Notes: generated from the letters alone by a model not told the origin. Shown: positions 11,002-21,151, counted from the stretch's first letter. The stretch: DNA of 33,645 bases from Terfezia claveryi (GCA_015179025.1 WHUX01000391.1:1-33645), one strand, 5' to 3'. A program made the numbers and translations.

Positions 11002-11663
11002 GTCGTATTCGTCTCTTTCTCTTACATACCCCGCCTTTGATATCGACCAGTCTCTTTCTCAGTCTCTCTTCGAGATACCCAATCCAGCCAGCAATCTGGA
11101 TACCTTCAACGATCTTGCACTCTCATTACTCCCATTTGGACAGACGGGCAGTCGTGAGTTCCGTCTGCGTTTCACTAGGCAAGACTTCTACGCTTGCAGA
11201 GAGCTCTTACCAAGCCCCTGCACTCTCCTTTCTCCTGTCCCAGGCATCGGTTTCCCAGCTGAGTGGGTCATCGATCCTCCTACCTTCCGTGCGGCTCTTA
11301 AGGACCTGCGTGAGGCTTTTCCTGAGCACTATCAGGAGGAGAACGAAGAACTCGACTTCGACATCATCTTTGAAGACGGAGAGTTCATTAGAGCTCTTCC
11401 CCCTTCTACTAATACAGTCCTACGTTCACGAGGCCCAATACCACAAGTTGAAGCAGCCTCAATACCTCAAGTCGAAGCAGCGATGGTTACAAGGCTTCCT
11501 AAGCCAAAGGACATCGTCCTAAAAGAGGTAAAGGATTTCGATGGATCTCCTTCTAATTTATCCCTTTTCGATACCCAAATTCGTAACGCTCTGAAAGGCT
11601 TAATCCTGTCTACTTCGGTGGATCAGTGGTGGGGAGAGAAGACAAACACTAGCCCACCCTGAC
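11002..11663 (+). pseudogene. Gag-like N-terminal ORF of the second Gypsy lineage, truncated
   Basis: A frame open for about 215 codons with no ATG near its start reads AFDIDQSLSQSLFEIPNPAS, then REFRLRFTRQDFYACRELLP, and ends with KPKDIVLKEVKDFDGSPSNL, SLFDTQIRNALKG and a stop at 11661-11663. The FDGSPSNLSLFDTQI segment matches the opening of retrotransposon gag domains. A different frame upstream (EVDQVFVSISTSSQERERR) seems to be its natural N-terminus, so a frameshift lies near 11000-11030. Gag similarity stops at about 11620, where the HNH-paralogue region begins. A possible primer-binding site (TGGTGCCAAGCC) lies near 10906, but its offset from the LTR is large. Confidence 0.5.
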
Positions 11664-11700
11664 CGGTTGCACTGCCAGACGCTGTACATACGGTAATGCG

Positions 11701-11713
11701 GTGCATTCCCACC
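11701..11713 (+). repeat. 13-bp direct repeat left of the HNH paralogue
   Basis: GTGCATTCCCACC, repeated exactly at 12569-12581. The two copies bracket the decayed HNH copy. Further similar words follow each copy (CTCTTCATT, CGTTACG, GAATCAG). Confidence 0.6.
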
Positions 11714-11759
11714 GTTACGGTAGTCTCGGTTCTTCTCTTCATTCGCTCCAGTCACTACG

Positions 11760-12486
11760 TTACGAATCAGCAACCGGATACAAATCAGCACAGTGGTCAT
11801 GGCTGCAAATCGTCGGCGGGGAGAGATGTCCACATCTACGATGCCAACGATCCTACTACAGTCCTTGGAGATCTTATCTTAACAAATGGTGTAACGAATG
11901 TGAGCTTTTATTCGATGATAGAAGTGTTCTTGTTGTTTGGTAGTTGCGACATGAAGATGGTACAGAGCTACAAAGGAATGATTAGGCCCTTCGTCGAGGA
12001 AGTTATTTCATTGTTACAGATGGTAGGTAAATTTCTTATTCTGATGCTTGAGCTAGTGTTAAGTTGATAGCAGGTACGATTACCGTAAATAATGAGCCCT
12101 GGTTAGTCCGGACGGAGGCCAGTGGTACGAGGGTGGCAGAGTTTCGCGAGGCCGTTTGGCAGAGAGATAGACGGTGTGTGATTACAGGGGAGAGGATAGT
12201 CAGTGCTCGAGGTTCCATGGACTGGTTTTGAGGCTGCACATTTCCGTTTGCGTATGAAGGTCATTGGAAAGAACATAACTTTGGGCGTTGGATTAGTATA
12301 CTGGAAGGTCAATCAACTCAGTGCAAAATGGTTTATTATTGAGGGCTGTTGTTCATATCCTGTTTGACAGTTATGACGTATCAATTAACTCGGGTGTAAG
12401 TTTGTATTTGTTTTGTTCGGGACAATGGTTGTTATTCTAGAGCGTTATGCTGATACTTGGTTAGGACAATTATAAGGTTGTAGCTT
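11760..12486 (+). pseudogene. Decayed paralogue of the HNH endonuclease gene
   Basis: Nucleotide similarity to 8451-9210 is continuous and high, from TACGAATCAGCAACCGG to GACAATTATAAGGTTGT. It keeps the equivalents of both introns, so it arose by DNA duplication, not from a spliced RNA. Lesions include a 1-bp deletion after the start (near 11812), a deletion of about 11 bp after LLFGS (near 11943), a 4-bp loss at the first catalytic His region (near 12240) and a loss near 12300. The C-terminal exon is missing after about 12486. It cannot encode a working nuclease. Confidence 0.85.
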
Positions 12487-12763
12487 CGAACAAGATGCCT
12501 GCAATTACCCTTTATGGCCTAGGGCACCATATAACGGATTGCTCTTGGCTGTAGCCGCACCCCGTGCAGTGCATTCCCACCTTTTGTGGTCTGAGTCCAC
12601 TACGCTTCGCTCCGCTACTTCGCAGTCTAACCCCTCTTCATTGCACTCCAGCTTTGCCTCTGCTACACTCCGTTACGTTAGTTGAAGAATCAGATAAGGA
12701 TTAGCTAAGGTACGTGAGATTTGAATTTATGTGTAGGGATACTGACCGGTTAGCAGGTTTACA
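12487..12763. other. Spacer with repeat fragments
   Basis: Holds the second GTGCATTCCCACC (12569-12581) and a GAAGAATCAGATAAG at 12684-12698, the tail of motif B of the array at 14461-15259. No gene seen. Confidence 0.5.
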
Positions 12764-13620
12764 ATGGAAGACGATAGAGACCAACCAAACCAACAAAGAA
12801 GAGGAAGTACCCTTGGAGGACGTCGGACACCAAAATGACCCAGAAAAAGGCAGAGAAGAGAATAGGTATTAGGATGGAAGAACTTGCTTCCGCCGTGATT
12901 CCAGTTAAGAGAATGTTAGTACAAGAAAGATATAGCTTTGATGGAGAGGACTCGAACGCGATTATGACAACTAAGGAAGAAGTGTAAAAGCAAATATTCC
13001 CGAGATAGGGAACCTCGAGAGTCGTGCTGGAACTGGCACGACTCTCACAAACCGGGACCAAGGCAACGCTAGGCAACTACAACAACAATAACAACATGGC
13101 GAGAAATCTGTCCGACTCTCAGAAAGGCCAAGGAGAGACGGTTGTGACAATGGGACCAACAACTCGAAGTATGCAGGGGAATTTCTACTTCAAAACATTA
13201 ATCGAAAGGTATAATGGACTCCATTTTATCGGGAAGTGTGGTTGGATAATTGCCTTGTGAACATAACCGGAAGACCTAATTGCTGGTTATCTTTGGACGA
13301 GGTTTGCGAAATCTCTGTGGATCAGCTCAATCACGATTATAATCCACGTGGATCCTGGCAGAGCCGAAATTTCCATTTAAATGTGGTGTCACCAAACATT
13401 TGCTGAGAATTATCAAGGATAGGGTAATGAGGTCTGCTTGTGCTTCAACAGGAGTGTTGAAGCATAGAGCTGTGAGCACCAGAAAGGACGTCAGTGTGCT
13501 TTGCAAAGTGTTGCTTGAGGACAGGGTATTTATACCGACTTCGGGGAGACAAGGATTAGAACGCACTCTGGAAGGGGGATCGATGGATATCTCACGGAGT
13601 CAACCCACCTCTTCTTAGCC
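12764..13620 (+). pseudogene. Unidentified degenerate gene, + strand
   Basis: Coding-like segments in shifting frames: MEDDRDQPNQQRRGSTLGG from 12764; a segment with MEELASAVIPVKRMLVQERY; MARNLSDSQKG...TTRSMQ...YFKTLIERYNGLHF from 13096; LDNCLVNITGRPNCWLSLDE and NHDYNPRGSWQSRNF near 13240-13385; then LRIIKDRVMRSACAS, VSTRKDVSVLCKVLLEDRVF and a GRQ tail to about 13617. I do not recognise the family with confidence. The pattern resembles large fungal transposon-associated proteins, but that is a guess. Frame changes and stops indicate a relic. Confidence 0.35.
13017..13046. repeat. Perfect 11-bp inverted repeat
   Basis: GAGAGTCGTGC and its reverse complement, separated by 8 bases. It can form a stable hairpin. 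It lies inside the degenerate gene region. Confidence 0.75.
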
Positions 13621-13665
13621 TTATCTATACCTTTCAACAAAACACTAAACTTCACAAAAGATATA

Positions 13666-14301
13666 TCATTGTATCGAAACACCTCCCAATGTTCTCCTTT
13701 TGTAACAAACCCATACAAAAAAACTATTTTTCAGATTGTTATTCTCCCAACCATTCTTCAACGCTAGCAAAACACTGTTTAACGCCATCTCCAGTAGAAC
13801 TTGCCTCTTGCCTTCCACGATGGACGCAAAGCTCTCTTCCGTGACCTTAATTCTGTCCATCACAACAAACTCTTCCTCATCCACTACCGTATTTTCCGTA
13901 GATACAATCTTCTTCTCTCGGGTTACTTGTATATCGCGTCCTGTCGCGTCCTGTCTTGCGTCTGGAATCGGTAATCATAGGAAGAATAATGATTAAGACC
14001 AAGTCACTAACGTTGGGCTCTTTGAACTCCGGATTTTCCTCAGTGGGTATCCTTCGCCTTCAAGATACTCCATTTCCCGTTCATGAAGCTTTTCCTCATG
14101 GCATCCACATCCGCCTTCTTGACAATATGCTTTGGCGTTGCCAACATCTCATCAAAAAAAATCAACGGAACCTCGTGAAGTCTAATATTAAGTCCCTTCT
14201 CTGCTTGTGCAATTGTCATCTTCGAATATGAGATACTACTATTCGTCGTCTGCCTTTCGCTTCTTGTTCTTGTTTGTCTGATCAGGATTCTCGTCTCCCA
14301 T
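13666..14301 (-). pseudogene. Unidentified degenerate gene, - strand
   Basis: Starts at an ATG at 14301 with MGDENPDQTNKNKKRKADDE, then frame-shifted segments LNIRLHEVPLIFFDEML, KHIVKKADVDAMRKSFMNGK and MDRIKVTEESFASIVEGKR followed by QVLLEMALNSVLLALKNGW. The Asp/Asn/Lys-rich start and the EESFASIVEGKR block resemble MEDDRDQPNQQ and EELASAVIPVKR in the + strand relic at 12764-13620, so the two may be diverged copies in opposite orientation. Family unknown; stops and frameshifts are present. Confidence 0.35.
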
Positions 14302-14460
14302 TTTCTAAAAATCAAACCATTCAATAACTAATTAGCATGTACCCCCCCACAACTAGAATTAATCTTGAACTCAACGAGACTGATAGGCAACCGGGTTAGG
14401 AACGGAGTGAGGGAACCGAACAGAACCGAAGCCGTCCTGAATGGAGCAGTAGTGGACTGA

Positions 14461-14498
14461 CCACAAAAGAACCAGACTACCACAAAAGAACCAGACTA
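14461..14498 (+). repeat. Two perfect 19-bp tandem units
   Basis: CCACAAAAGAACCAGACTA twice in a row, with a third partial unit (CCACAAAAAG) after 14498. Each contains the inverted core of motif A. Confidence 0.9.
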
Positions 14499-14714
14499 CC
14501 ACAAAAAGTTAGTCTGGTTGGCACCAAAAGGTTCTTCCGTTACTATGGGTGACTAAACCCCATAAGGTAACTGCTGGCAACCTACGCACGGCACACTGTG
14601 CTGGCACAACACCTCCTTTGTGCCGACAAGACTACTCTGAGGCTTGTGGAAGAATCAGATAAGTACTGTAGATTGTAAGGCTGGAATCAATTATTCTCGT
14701 CACTAGGAATAATG

Positions 14715-14750
14715 TAGTCTGGTTGGCACAAGGAATGACCAACCAGACTA
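14715..14750. repeat. Perfect 12-bp inverted repeat made of motif A
   Basis: TAGTCTGGTTGG at 14715-14726 and its reverse complement at 14739-14750, with a 12-base loop. Confidence 0.85.
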
Positions 14751-15151
14751 GGCCACCCCAATGATTAGTCTGGTTGCACTACCCCTTGTAGAGGCCAATG
14801 ATGTAAAGGTCCTGAGGCTTTTGGATGCATGGAGGAATCAGATAAGTATAGCTATTGGATCAATTTGATTCGTCGACAGTAGTCTGGTTGGCACAAGCGC
14901 CTTTACAAGCTCCAATCGCACTGTGAATTCCACAAGTCCTGAGGCTTGCGGGTACATGAAAGAATCAGATAAGCCAGGATTTAGAACTAATCTGATTTGT
15001 TGTCGGCTGGTCCTGAGGGTGTTGGGTGCATGAAAGGATCAGATATGGCTTTCGGTTTATCACGAAAAGGGTTGGGCGACGCACGTAACTGTATTAGTCT
15101 GGTTATAACTGTATCTTCTGCCTGAGTCAAGTACCGTACCTACATAACCAT

Positions 15152-15200
15152 TAGTCTGGTTGGCACAACGATTACAGAGATCGTTGTGCCAACCAGACTA
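15152..15200. repeat. Perfect 21-bp inverted repeat made of extended motif A
   Basis: Arms 15152-15172 and 15180-15200 are exact reverse complements, with a 7-base loop. This is a strong hairpin in DNA or RNA. The arms begin and end with motif A and extend through CAACGAT. Confidence 0.9.
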
Positions 15201-16210
15201 CATAACTATGTACCTTGCAAAGTCCTGAGGCTGAAGGGTGCATGTGAGCATCAGATATGAGTTGTTTCCCACTTGTGGACGAATGATTTAGGGAGAGGCC
15301 AATGGTCTTGGCACCGCCAATCCCATCCCCCTTGTTTCAGGACAAAATTGAACGTATTATAATTATTGTATTTGAACGTATGTGCAGGGCTCCTTCGGGA
15401 AATGAATTGTGTTGGCCAGGCCTTTGCGACGATCATCTGTTGTTTTGAAGAGGGTGTGTAGAGGTGCTCCTCTCGGATGTGGCGTAGATAATAAGTACGA
15501 TATAGTGGTAGGTGCAAGTTTATGTTTGATCTAAGGTAGGTAGGTACAGAGTACGTACTGTAGATGCTGCTTCTGCTTCTGCTTGCTTCTGGATGAACAC
15601 CAAAAGGGTTTTTGCAAAACACTTGAGAATTGAGAAGAGTTGAGAAGTTGAGTACCTACCTAACTACCGGTACATGTGTATACCCTATATACATGTGCAC
15701 AGTGCACGATCACGAACCGGGATAGGTTAAGGGATGGGGTTCATGTACGGTATGTCAGGCTTTGCCTAGAAAGGCCGGATCGCAGTCGCCATCCGGTTCC
15801 AATATCCCCCACACCCCCCCCAGCCAATCCCAGCCACAAATCGCGCAGCCTTCCACAACCAGCCCTACCTACCGGTACCAGTTCTGATCCAGCCCCAGTA
15901 CTAATCCAGCCCCACCAGCCAACAGCCCACACAGCGCCCACACATCTCCACAACCTGCTGTAAAGTACATACCCACCATAATATCAATAATAATCCGCAC
16001 ATCCATCCTACTTGCTCATCCATCCCATCGATCCCATCCCATCCCCCGACTGAAAACCCAACAGCTTGAGTCAACTTCCTTGTCGTATCTTCCCGCCCTC
16101 CCCGCCTCTCCCCTTCCCCCCCCTCCATCTTCTCCCCCTCTTCCCCTTCCCCCCATCGCTACCCTCTTAAACCCATCGCAACCCGCAAGCAACCGATCTT
16201 TCCTGTTCCC

Positions 16211-16241
<31 letters not shown>

Positions 16242-16529
16242 CTCCCTCGCCAACGCTCAACCGGAAAAAAAAAACCCCACCCCCCCCACCAAAAGCTGGA
16301 CTGTAACGGGCCCACTTATCCTACGCTATTCCCCCCCTTCCCCCCTTCCCCTCCCTCCCCAACGCCACCCCCTGCAGTGTCAATTCGACGCTGATCGCGT
16401 CGCGAGGTGCGTGGGTTCGGAATTTTGTTTGCCCGAGGGTTGAGGTGATCTGAGTCGTAGCATTATTATTGGGTGTTTGGGTGGACGGTGCACTTGTGCG
16501 AATTATACCATTCAAGGGAAGCGGAAAAG

Positions 16530-16612
16530 GGCAGGCAGGCAGGCAGGCAGGCAGGCAGACAGGCAGACAGGCAGGCAGGCAAGGCAAGGCAAGGCAAGGC
16601 AAGGCAAGGCAG
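16530..16612 (+). repeat. (GGCA)n then (AGGCA)n microsatellite
   Basis: A tetranucleotide array turns into a pentanucleotide array with one added A per unit. It lies about 200 bp before the start codon of the Zn2Cys6 gene. Confidence 0.9.
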
Positions 16613-16691
16613 GGTGGAGCTTTTGCGTTTGCTAGTTTTGTGTGTGCGCGCGCGCGCCGAGGTGGAGAATCAGCCGACTAGTCTGGGGACT

Positions 16692-16752
16692 ATTACGATT
16701 ACGATACGATACGACGATACGATACGACGATACGATACGATACGATACGATA
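16692..16752 (+). repeat. (GATAC)n microsatellite
   Basis: GATAC units with several interposed GAC units, ending about 50 bp before the ATG at 16803. Confidence 0.9.
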
Positions 16753-16802
16753 AGATACGAAGGCATTCTCGAAAAGCATAATACTGGAAACATCCATTAT
16801 AC

Positions 16803-16908
16803 ATGTCTTACCCCCCCATGCAGCAGCCGCATCAACAGCTCCCCACTACCACACAACTACAACAACTACAACAACAACAACAGCAGCAACAACAGCAACA
16901 GCAACAGC

Positions 16909-16952
<44 letters not shown>

Positions 16953-19900
16953 AAACAACAACAACAACAACAGCAGCAACAACTACAGCAATCCGCACAC
17001 TCAGTCGCATCCTCCTCCACCTCTCCGCAACCCTCCGGGCCCCCACAAATCCACAAAAGAACATACCAAGCATGCATACCCTGCCGGCAGCGAAAAGTCC
17101 GGTGTGACCTGGGGAGTGTGGAGGCACCGCACTCCCCGCCATGTGTAAGGTGTAGGAGGGAGAGTAAGGATTGCTTCTTCTCCGCGACGAGGAGGAAGGC
17201 GAGGACGAATAGTGCGACGGTGATTCCAAGGGGTGGGGCGAAGGTAGTGGGACTAGGGAGGGGCGGGGGCCCTTTAGGTGCGGGTGGGGTGGCGAAGAGG
17301 GAGTATGGGGGTGAGGGTGCGCCGTATGATGGGTTGGACGAGGAGGATGAGACTGTGAGTTCGGGGAGCTTTTTGTCGAGGGGAGGGATGAGGAAGAAGC
17401 AGAAGATGGAGATGCCAAGGGATGATGATGATGAGGAGGAGGAGGGTGGGTTTGGTGTTGGTCGACAGAAGGGCTATGGATTGCCGCCGCCGATTACGAT
17501 TGAACACCATGGGCATAATGCTGGCCCCCATATTCTTTCCCCCCCGCATCAGACACATCATAACCAACAAGCTGCCTCAGTCTCCCGGGAAAGGCTCCTC
17601 CAAGGCGAAGTCTACAATTCCCACGACGCTCTCCACCTCCTCTTTGAAGCTGCCGGTCGTGGCGCATCTGGTCCGTCCTCGCCGAAACCAAAATCAGAGA
17701 GCGGGGATAATGAGGACGACGAGGACGCAGAGGAAGAAGATGATGGCGAGGACGAGGATGGTGATGAGGACCACATCATGAGTGAAGCACCACAGAGTAA
17801 TAGTGACATAATGAGACAATCATCAACCCTCGCTGCACCGAGAGGTGCAGCGGAGATTGGCAATGCGTATCCAGGCAAGTATGATGATGTTGATGGGAGG
17901 AGCTCGTCGATAAACCCTATAAGCCATTTCAATGGGTCGATATCGACTTCGACATCCTTTCTCCGGGGCACCGGCAGGCTGGGAGTAGTCAAGCCTACTC
18001 CGGAAGTAACGACGCAGCCAGTTTTGAGGTCCGCGGCGGGGGCACAAGTGAATGCAACTCCTGTTTCGCCCATATGTGCGAGAGGGAGCCACCAGGCACA
18101 GCAGGGCCTCCAACATCCCCTGGCGCAACCAGCGACCGCAAAGAACCGCGCGTCGTTCCCACAGAAGAGCTCGGCGTCGGAAAAGTCGAGTATTCATGGT
18201 GGGGATGATAGGGACGGGATGCAGGCGGCATTGAAGGCGTGGGGAAAGTCAAGATTTGTCAAGAGTGGGTGGTTTACGGCAAAAGAGGCGATTGGTTATG
18301 TTGATTAGTATGTTACACCCACCCCACGTGTTCGGAGGAATGGCTGTTAATGTGGCGTTGGGTTTGGAATAAAGTTTTTTTGCACATCACCATCCATTGT
18401 CACCACTACTTACTACTTCGTACGCGCAACATTCTACACATCCAGCGTTACTCCAGCATGAGCCGTTTTTGGCGACTACCCTTCTTGCTATTGCATCAAG
18501 ATATGTTAATCTCCCTGGCCCCGGGGGGCATTCCCGCTCATATGCCATCCATGATATGCTCTGGCGCGAGCTCCGGCGTGGCCTAGAAAGCGTGATTTGG
18601 GGTGGTGGGGGAGGCGGTCCACCCTCCCGGGGTGGATCAGTGGGGCTCGGAAACGCCCAAGGAAAAGGGCTCCGGACACTAGGCACCGTCGAGGCATTGA
18701 TGGTGCTTACTGAATGGCATGTTCGGAATTTGCACTTCCCTGTTGGGGGAGAAGGCGGTTGGGGCGCATTCGACGGGGTATTTGGGAATGAAAATGACGA
18801 GGATGATGGCGATATGGGTAGTATCAGCGGAGACTCATTTCCGCATCGCCGCGGACACCACACACATTCTAAAGGTGGCATTGCAGGGCGGAGAGCCCGT
18901 GAGCGCCACCGCGGAGTCGTCGAGGGGCTAGGGGATCGTATAGAAAACATTCTTGAGCCGGCCTGGCGCAGCGATAGGATGTCGTGGATGTTACTCGGCA
19001 ATGCGCTTACCCTGAGTTATGAGTTGGGAGTGTTTGATGATTTGGATGAACCGATTTCATCGGTGTCTACCCCGCAGAGTGTCACTACGCCAAGCTCGTC
19101 TTCGAATCCCGTGCCGCAGTCGTACCAGCAGCATTCGCTAGTTGCGCCGGCTACGGCGTATAGGTTGAGGTGTAGGAGGATCCAGAAATTGCTGGTGGTG
19201 TATGTCACGCAGCTGGCGAGTCGCCTAGGGTGGGCGAGTATGATTCCGAAGAATATCACCGATGCATTGGGGTATAAGGGGCAATATGCGGGGAGTCATA
19301 GTGGGCTGTTTGCTGCGGCGGGGCAGGTGGCGTTTCCGTATAACTTTGTCAAGTTGGATTCCTCAGGGAGGCCTGGGGCTGCGAATGGCACTACCTCCAC
19401 CGCTACCGCTGCTAATTCTGCTTCCTCTGCCGCCGCAGCGGCGGTGGGGACTTCACCTAAAACCACCACCGTCCCACTCAACGGCTCTGGCATCCCCATA
19501 ATCCTCCGCACGCCTACCGATCTCCAAGACACCGTCTTCCAATGCTGGGTTGACCTAACCATGCTTATGAAATACTGTGGGGAGCAATGCTTCCCCTCCC
19601 GCGTCGGTACCCGTGACCTTATGCGTAGCGGGAAATATGTTACTGTGTTGGAAAATCTGAGGCCGATTCTCCGCGGGTGGAAGGAGGGATTTGAACAGTT
19701 TGGGTTTCCGAAACCAATTCATAATATCCTCACGCTGGAGTATGAGCACGTCAGGATGTATATAAACAGCTTGGCGCTGCAGGCGATTATCGACCGGTGC
19801 ACCACGGCGGGGGTACCGCCGCCGCCGCAGCAGCAGCAGCAACAGCAGGGGTTTCAGGCGAAGGCGGCGGAAGATGGGGAGGAGGCGGGGGTGAAGGAGG

Positions 19901-20448
19901 ATAAGGATACTATGACTCTGAATCTGAATCCGCCGGCTGCGAAAAATTCTACCACAGAACAACCCTCCTTCGCGGTACTCATGAGGACTTATAGCACAGA
20001 TCTTACATTCATCACAGAGGTCGTTGACGCCTCCCGGTGTGTCTTGCAAACCGTCATTGAGCGCATGGCGCCTACGGGTGAACTCAAACACGCGCCGGTC
20101 CGCATCTACCTCCGCATCCTCTCGGCAGCAATGTTCCTACTCAAAACCTTTGCGCTGGGCGCGAAAGAGGACGATATTCTTGTGAGTCTGGAGCTGATGG
20201 ATCAGATTGTAGAAGTACTCCGGAGGGAGAGTTGTGATGATGTTCATCTGGGATTGAGATTTGGAGAGCTGCTGGAGACATTGACCAGGAGGGTGAGGTT
20301 GAGGTTTGTGAGGATGCAGGGGGGGAGTAGGGGGATAGTCCGGTGCCGGAAGGGGGAGGAGGGAGGTGGGCGTGGGAAGGGGTATGGGGAGGGGTATGGG
20401 GCTGGCGGGGAAGGGGATTGGGTCGAGTGGCTTGCTGAAGGCGAATAG
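16803..20448 (+). CDS. Zn(II)2Cys6 fungal transcription factor with polyglutamine tract (Aro80-like?)
   Basis: A fungus-specific DNA-binding regulator. Exons 16803-18307 and 18375-20448 join in frame to about 1192 residues across a 67-bp intron (GTATGT...TAAAG), which restores [16 protein letters not shown]. Residues 23-60 are almost pure Gln, broken by one Lys at 51. The zinc cluster is CX2CX6CX12CX2CX6C at C91, C94, C101, C114, C117 and C124 ([15 protein letters not shown]). A long acidic stretch lies near residues 300-325. Exon 2 carries the fungal regulatory middle homology region ([29 protein letters not shown], then [19 protein letters not shown]). The wide C3-C4 gap and the [12 protein letters not shown] loop recall the Aro80 type, regulators of aromatic amino-acid catabolism; that subfamily call is tentative. 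The C-terminus is uncertain (next entry). It would act in the nucleus. Confidence 0.85.
16866..16985 (+). repeat. CAA/CAG repeat encoding polyglutamine
   Basis: A mixed CAA and CAG run inside the first exon of the regulator, with one AAA codon. Such tracts change length easily by slippage and often lie in activation domains. Confidence 0.9.
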
Positions 20449-21151
20449 GAGCTTGCAGAGTGCAGTTGCGGCGGGGAAGGTGCTTTCTATACACCCTGCC
20501 CCTGCTCCTAAGCGACAGGGAGAGGGCGGTGGGTCGTCGTCAGCAGCAGCATATTTAAATGGCTCCATGACCCTTAACCCCACGGGTGGGGTGGTGGTGG
20601 TGATGCGGGGCAAACGGTCGATGGTCCTGACCAACCAGACAATCTCAATAGTAAACTTTTCCCTACATCCTCGCTCATGCCCCCCCTCCTCACCCTCCAG
20701 GCGGTAACTGCGCAGCAACCCTCTTCCCGGCATACCTCCCTCGGATCCCTCCTCGGCGGAGTCGTCTGCGTACTTTAACTCCGCGGGGTTCGAGGACTGG
20801 CTTGCCCTGCCGATTGATCCGATAATGGGGTGGTCTGGGGGGGGTGGTGGTGGTGGTGGCGCCGGGGAGCATTCTTTTCTTGGTGGCGCGGGGGGGTTAA
20901 TGGCCCCTGGCGGCCCTGGGTGTGGGGCTAGTGGTGCTGGTAGTGGGGGAAGAGGGAGTATTCAGGGTGGTGGTGGATATGGGGGAAGTGGGGGTGGTGG
21001 TGGAGGTGGTGGAAGTGGTGGAGGTAGTGGGGGTGGTGGCGGGGGGAGTAGTGTGACGCAGACGCAGATGGGTGTGGATGTGGGTGGGTTCGATTTATTG
21101 GAGTTGTTGTTGAGTACTGAGGGTGGAGGAGGGGGGTTAGGTGAGTTATGA
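20339..21151 (+). other. Probable C-terminal tail of the regulator in another frame, with one stop
   Basis: Frame +1 relative to the preceding exon is open from 20339 to a TGA at 21149-21151, except for one TAA at 20705-20707. It reads SLQSAVAAGKVLSIHP, LNPTGGVVVVMRGKRSM and TNQTISIVNFSLHPR. After the stop come NSAGFEDWLALPIDPIMGW, a long glycine-rich run and GGFDLLELLLSTE. A DWLALPID block and a leucine-rich end look like a conserved tail, so the real protein probably extended here. Either undetected splicing or a frameshift plus a nonsense change separates it from the main ORF. I found no GT-AG pair that joins the frames convincingly. Confidence 0.45.

Larger units (their letters stand above)
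14461..15259. repeat. Irregular array of two alternating short motifs (A and B) with hairpins
   Basis: Motif A, TAGTCTGGTTGGCAC, occurs forward at 14510, 14715, 14765, 14880, 15095 (short form) and 15152. It occurs inverted at 14470, 14489, 14739 and 15186. Motif B, about 38 bp (GTCCTGAGGCT...GGGTGCATG...AATCAGATA), occurs at 14637 (short), 14809, 14936, 15010 and 15222. Spacing varies from about 74 to 212 bp. The sequence between is not conserved. No ORF fits. Motif A is also at the start of the LTR at 10411, and the end of motif B is at 12684. It could be nested terminal repeats of small non-autonomous elements or foldback DNA. Confidence 0.8.
15260..16802 (+). other. Upstream region of the Zn2Cys6 gene, low complexity
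   Basis: No gene supported. The sequence turns into long pyrimidine-rich tracts from about 15800, holds a poly-T run of about 31 at 16210-16240, C-rich stretches to 16370, then the microsatellites listed below. Pyrimidine-rich DNA is common in fungal promoters and 5' leaders, so the promoter and leader of the regulator gene probably lie here. The start of transcription cannot be placed. Confidence 0.5.

Noticed and set aside
10845..11522. 225-residue + strand ORF
   Set aside because: The gag-like protein lies in another frame over most of this stretch. This frame gives low-complexity Ser/Leu-rich sequence, and only its short middle part may be the gag N-terminus.
14461..15259. CRISPR-like array
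   Set aside because: Repeats are of two kinds, occur in both orientations, are irregularly spaced, and the window is fungal.
16469..16781. ORFs with repeated GRQ or ARQGK residues
   Set aside because: They are translations of the GGCA, AGGCA and GATAC microsatellites.
16832..17418. Minus-strand ORFs rich in Cys or Val
   Set aside because: They are antisense to the polyglutamine and zinc-cluster coding region of the regulator.
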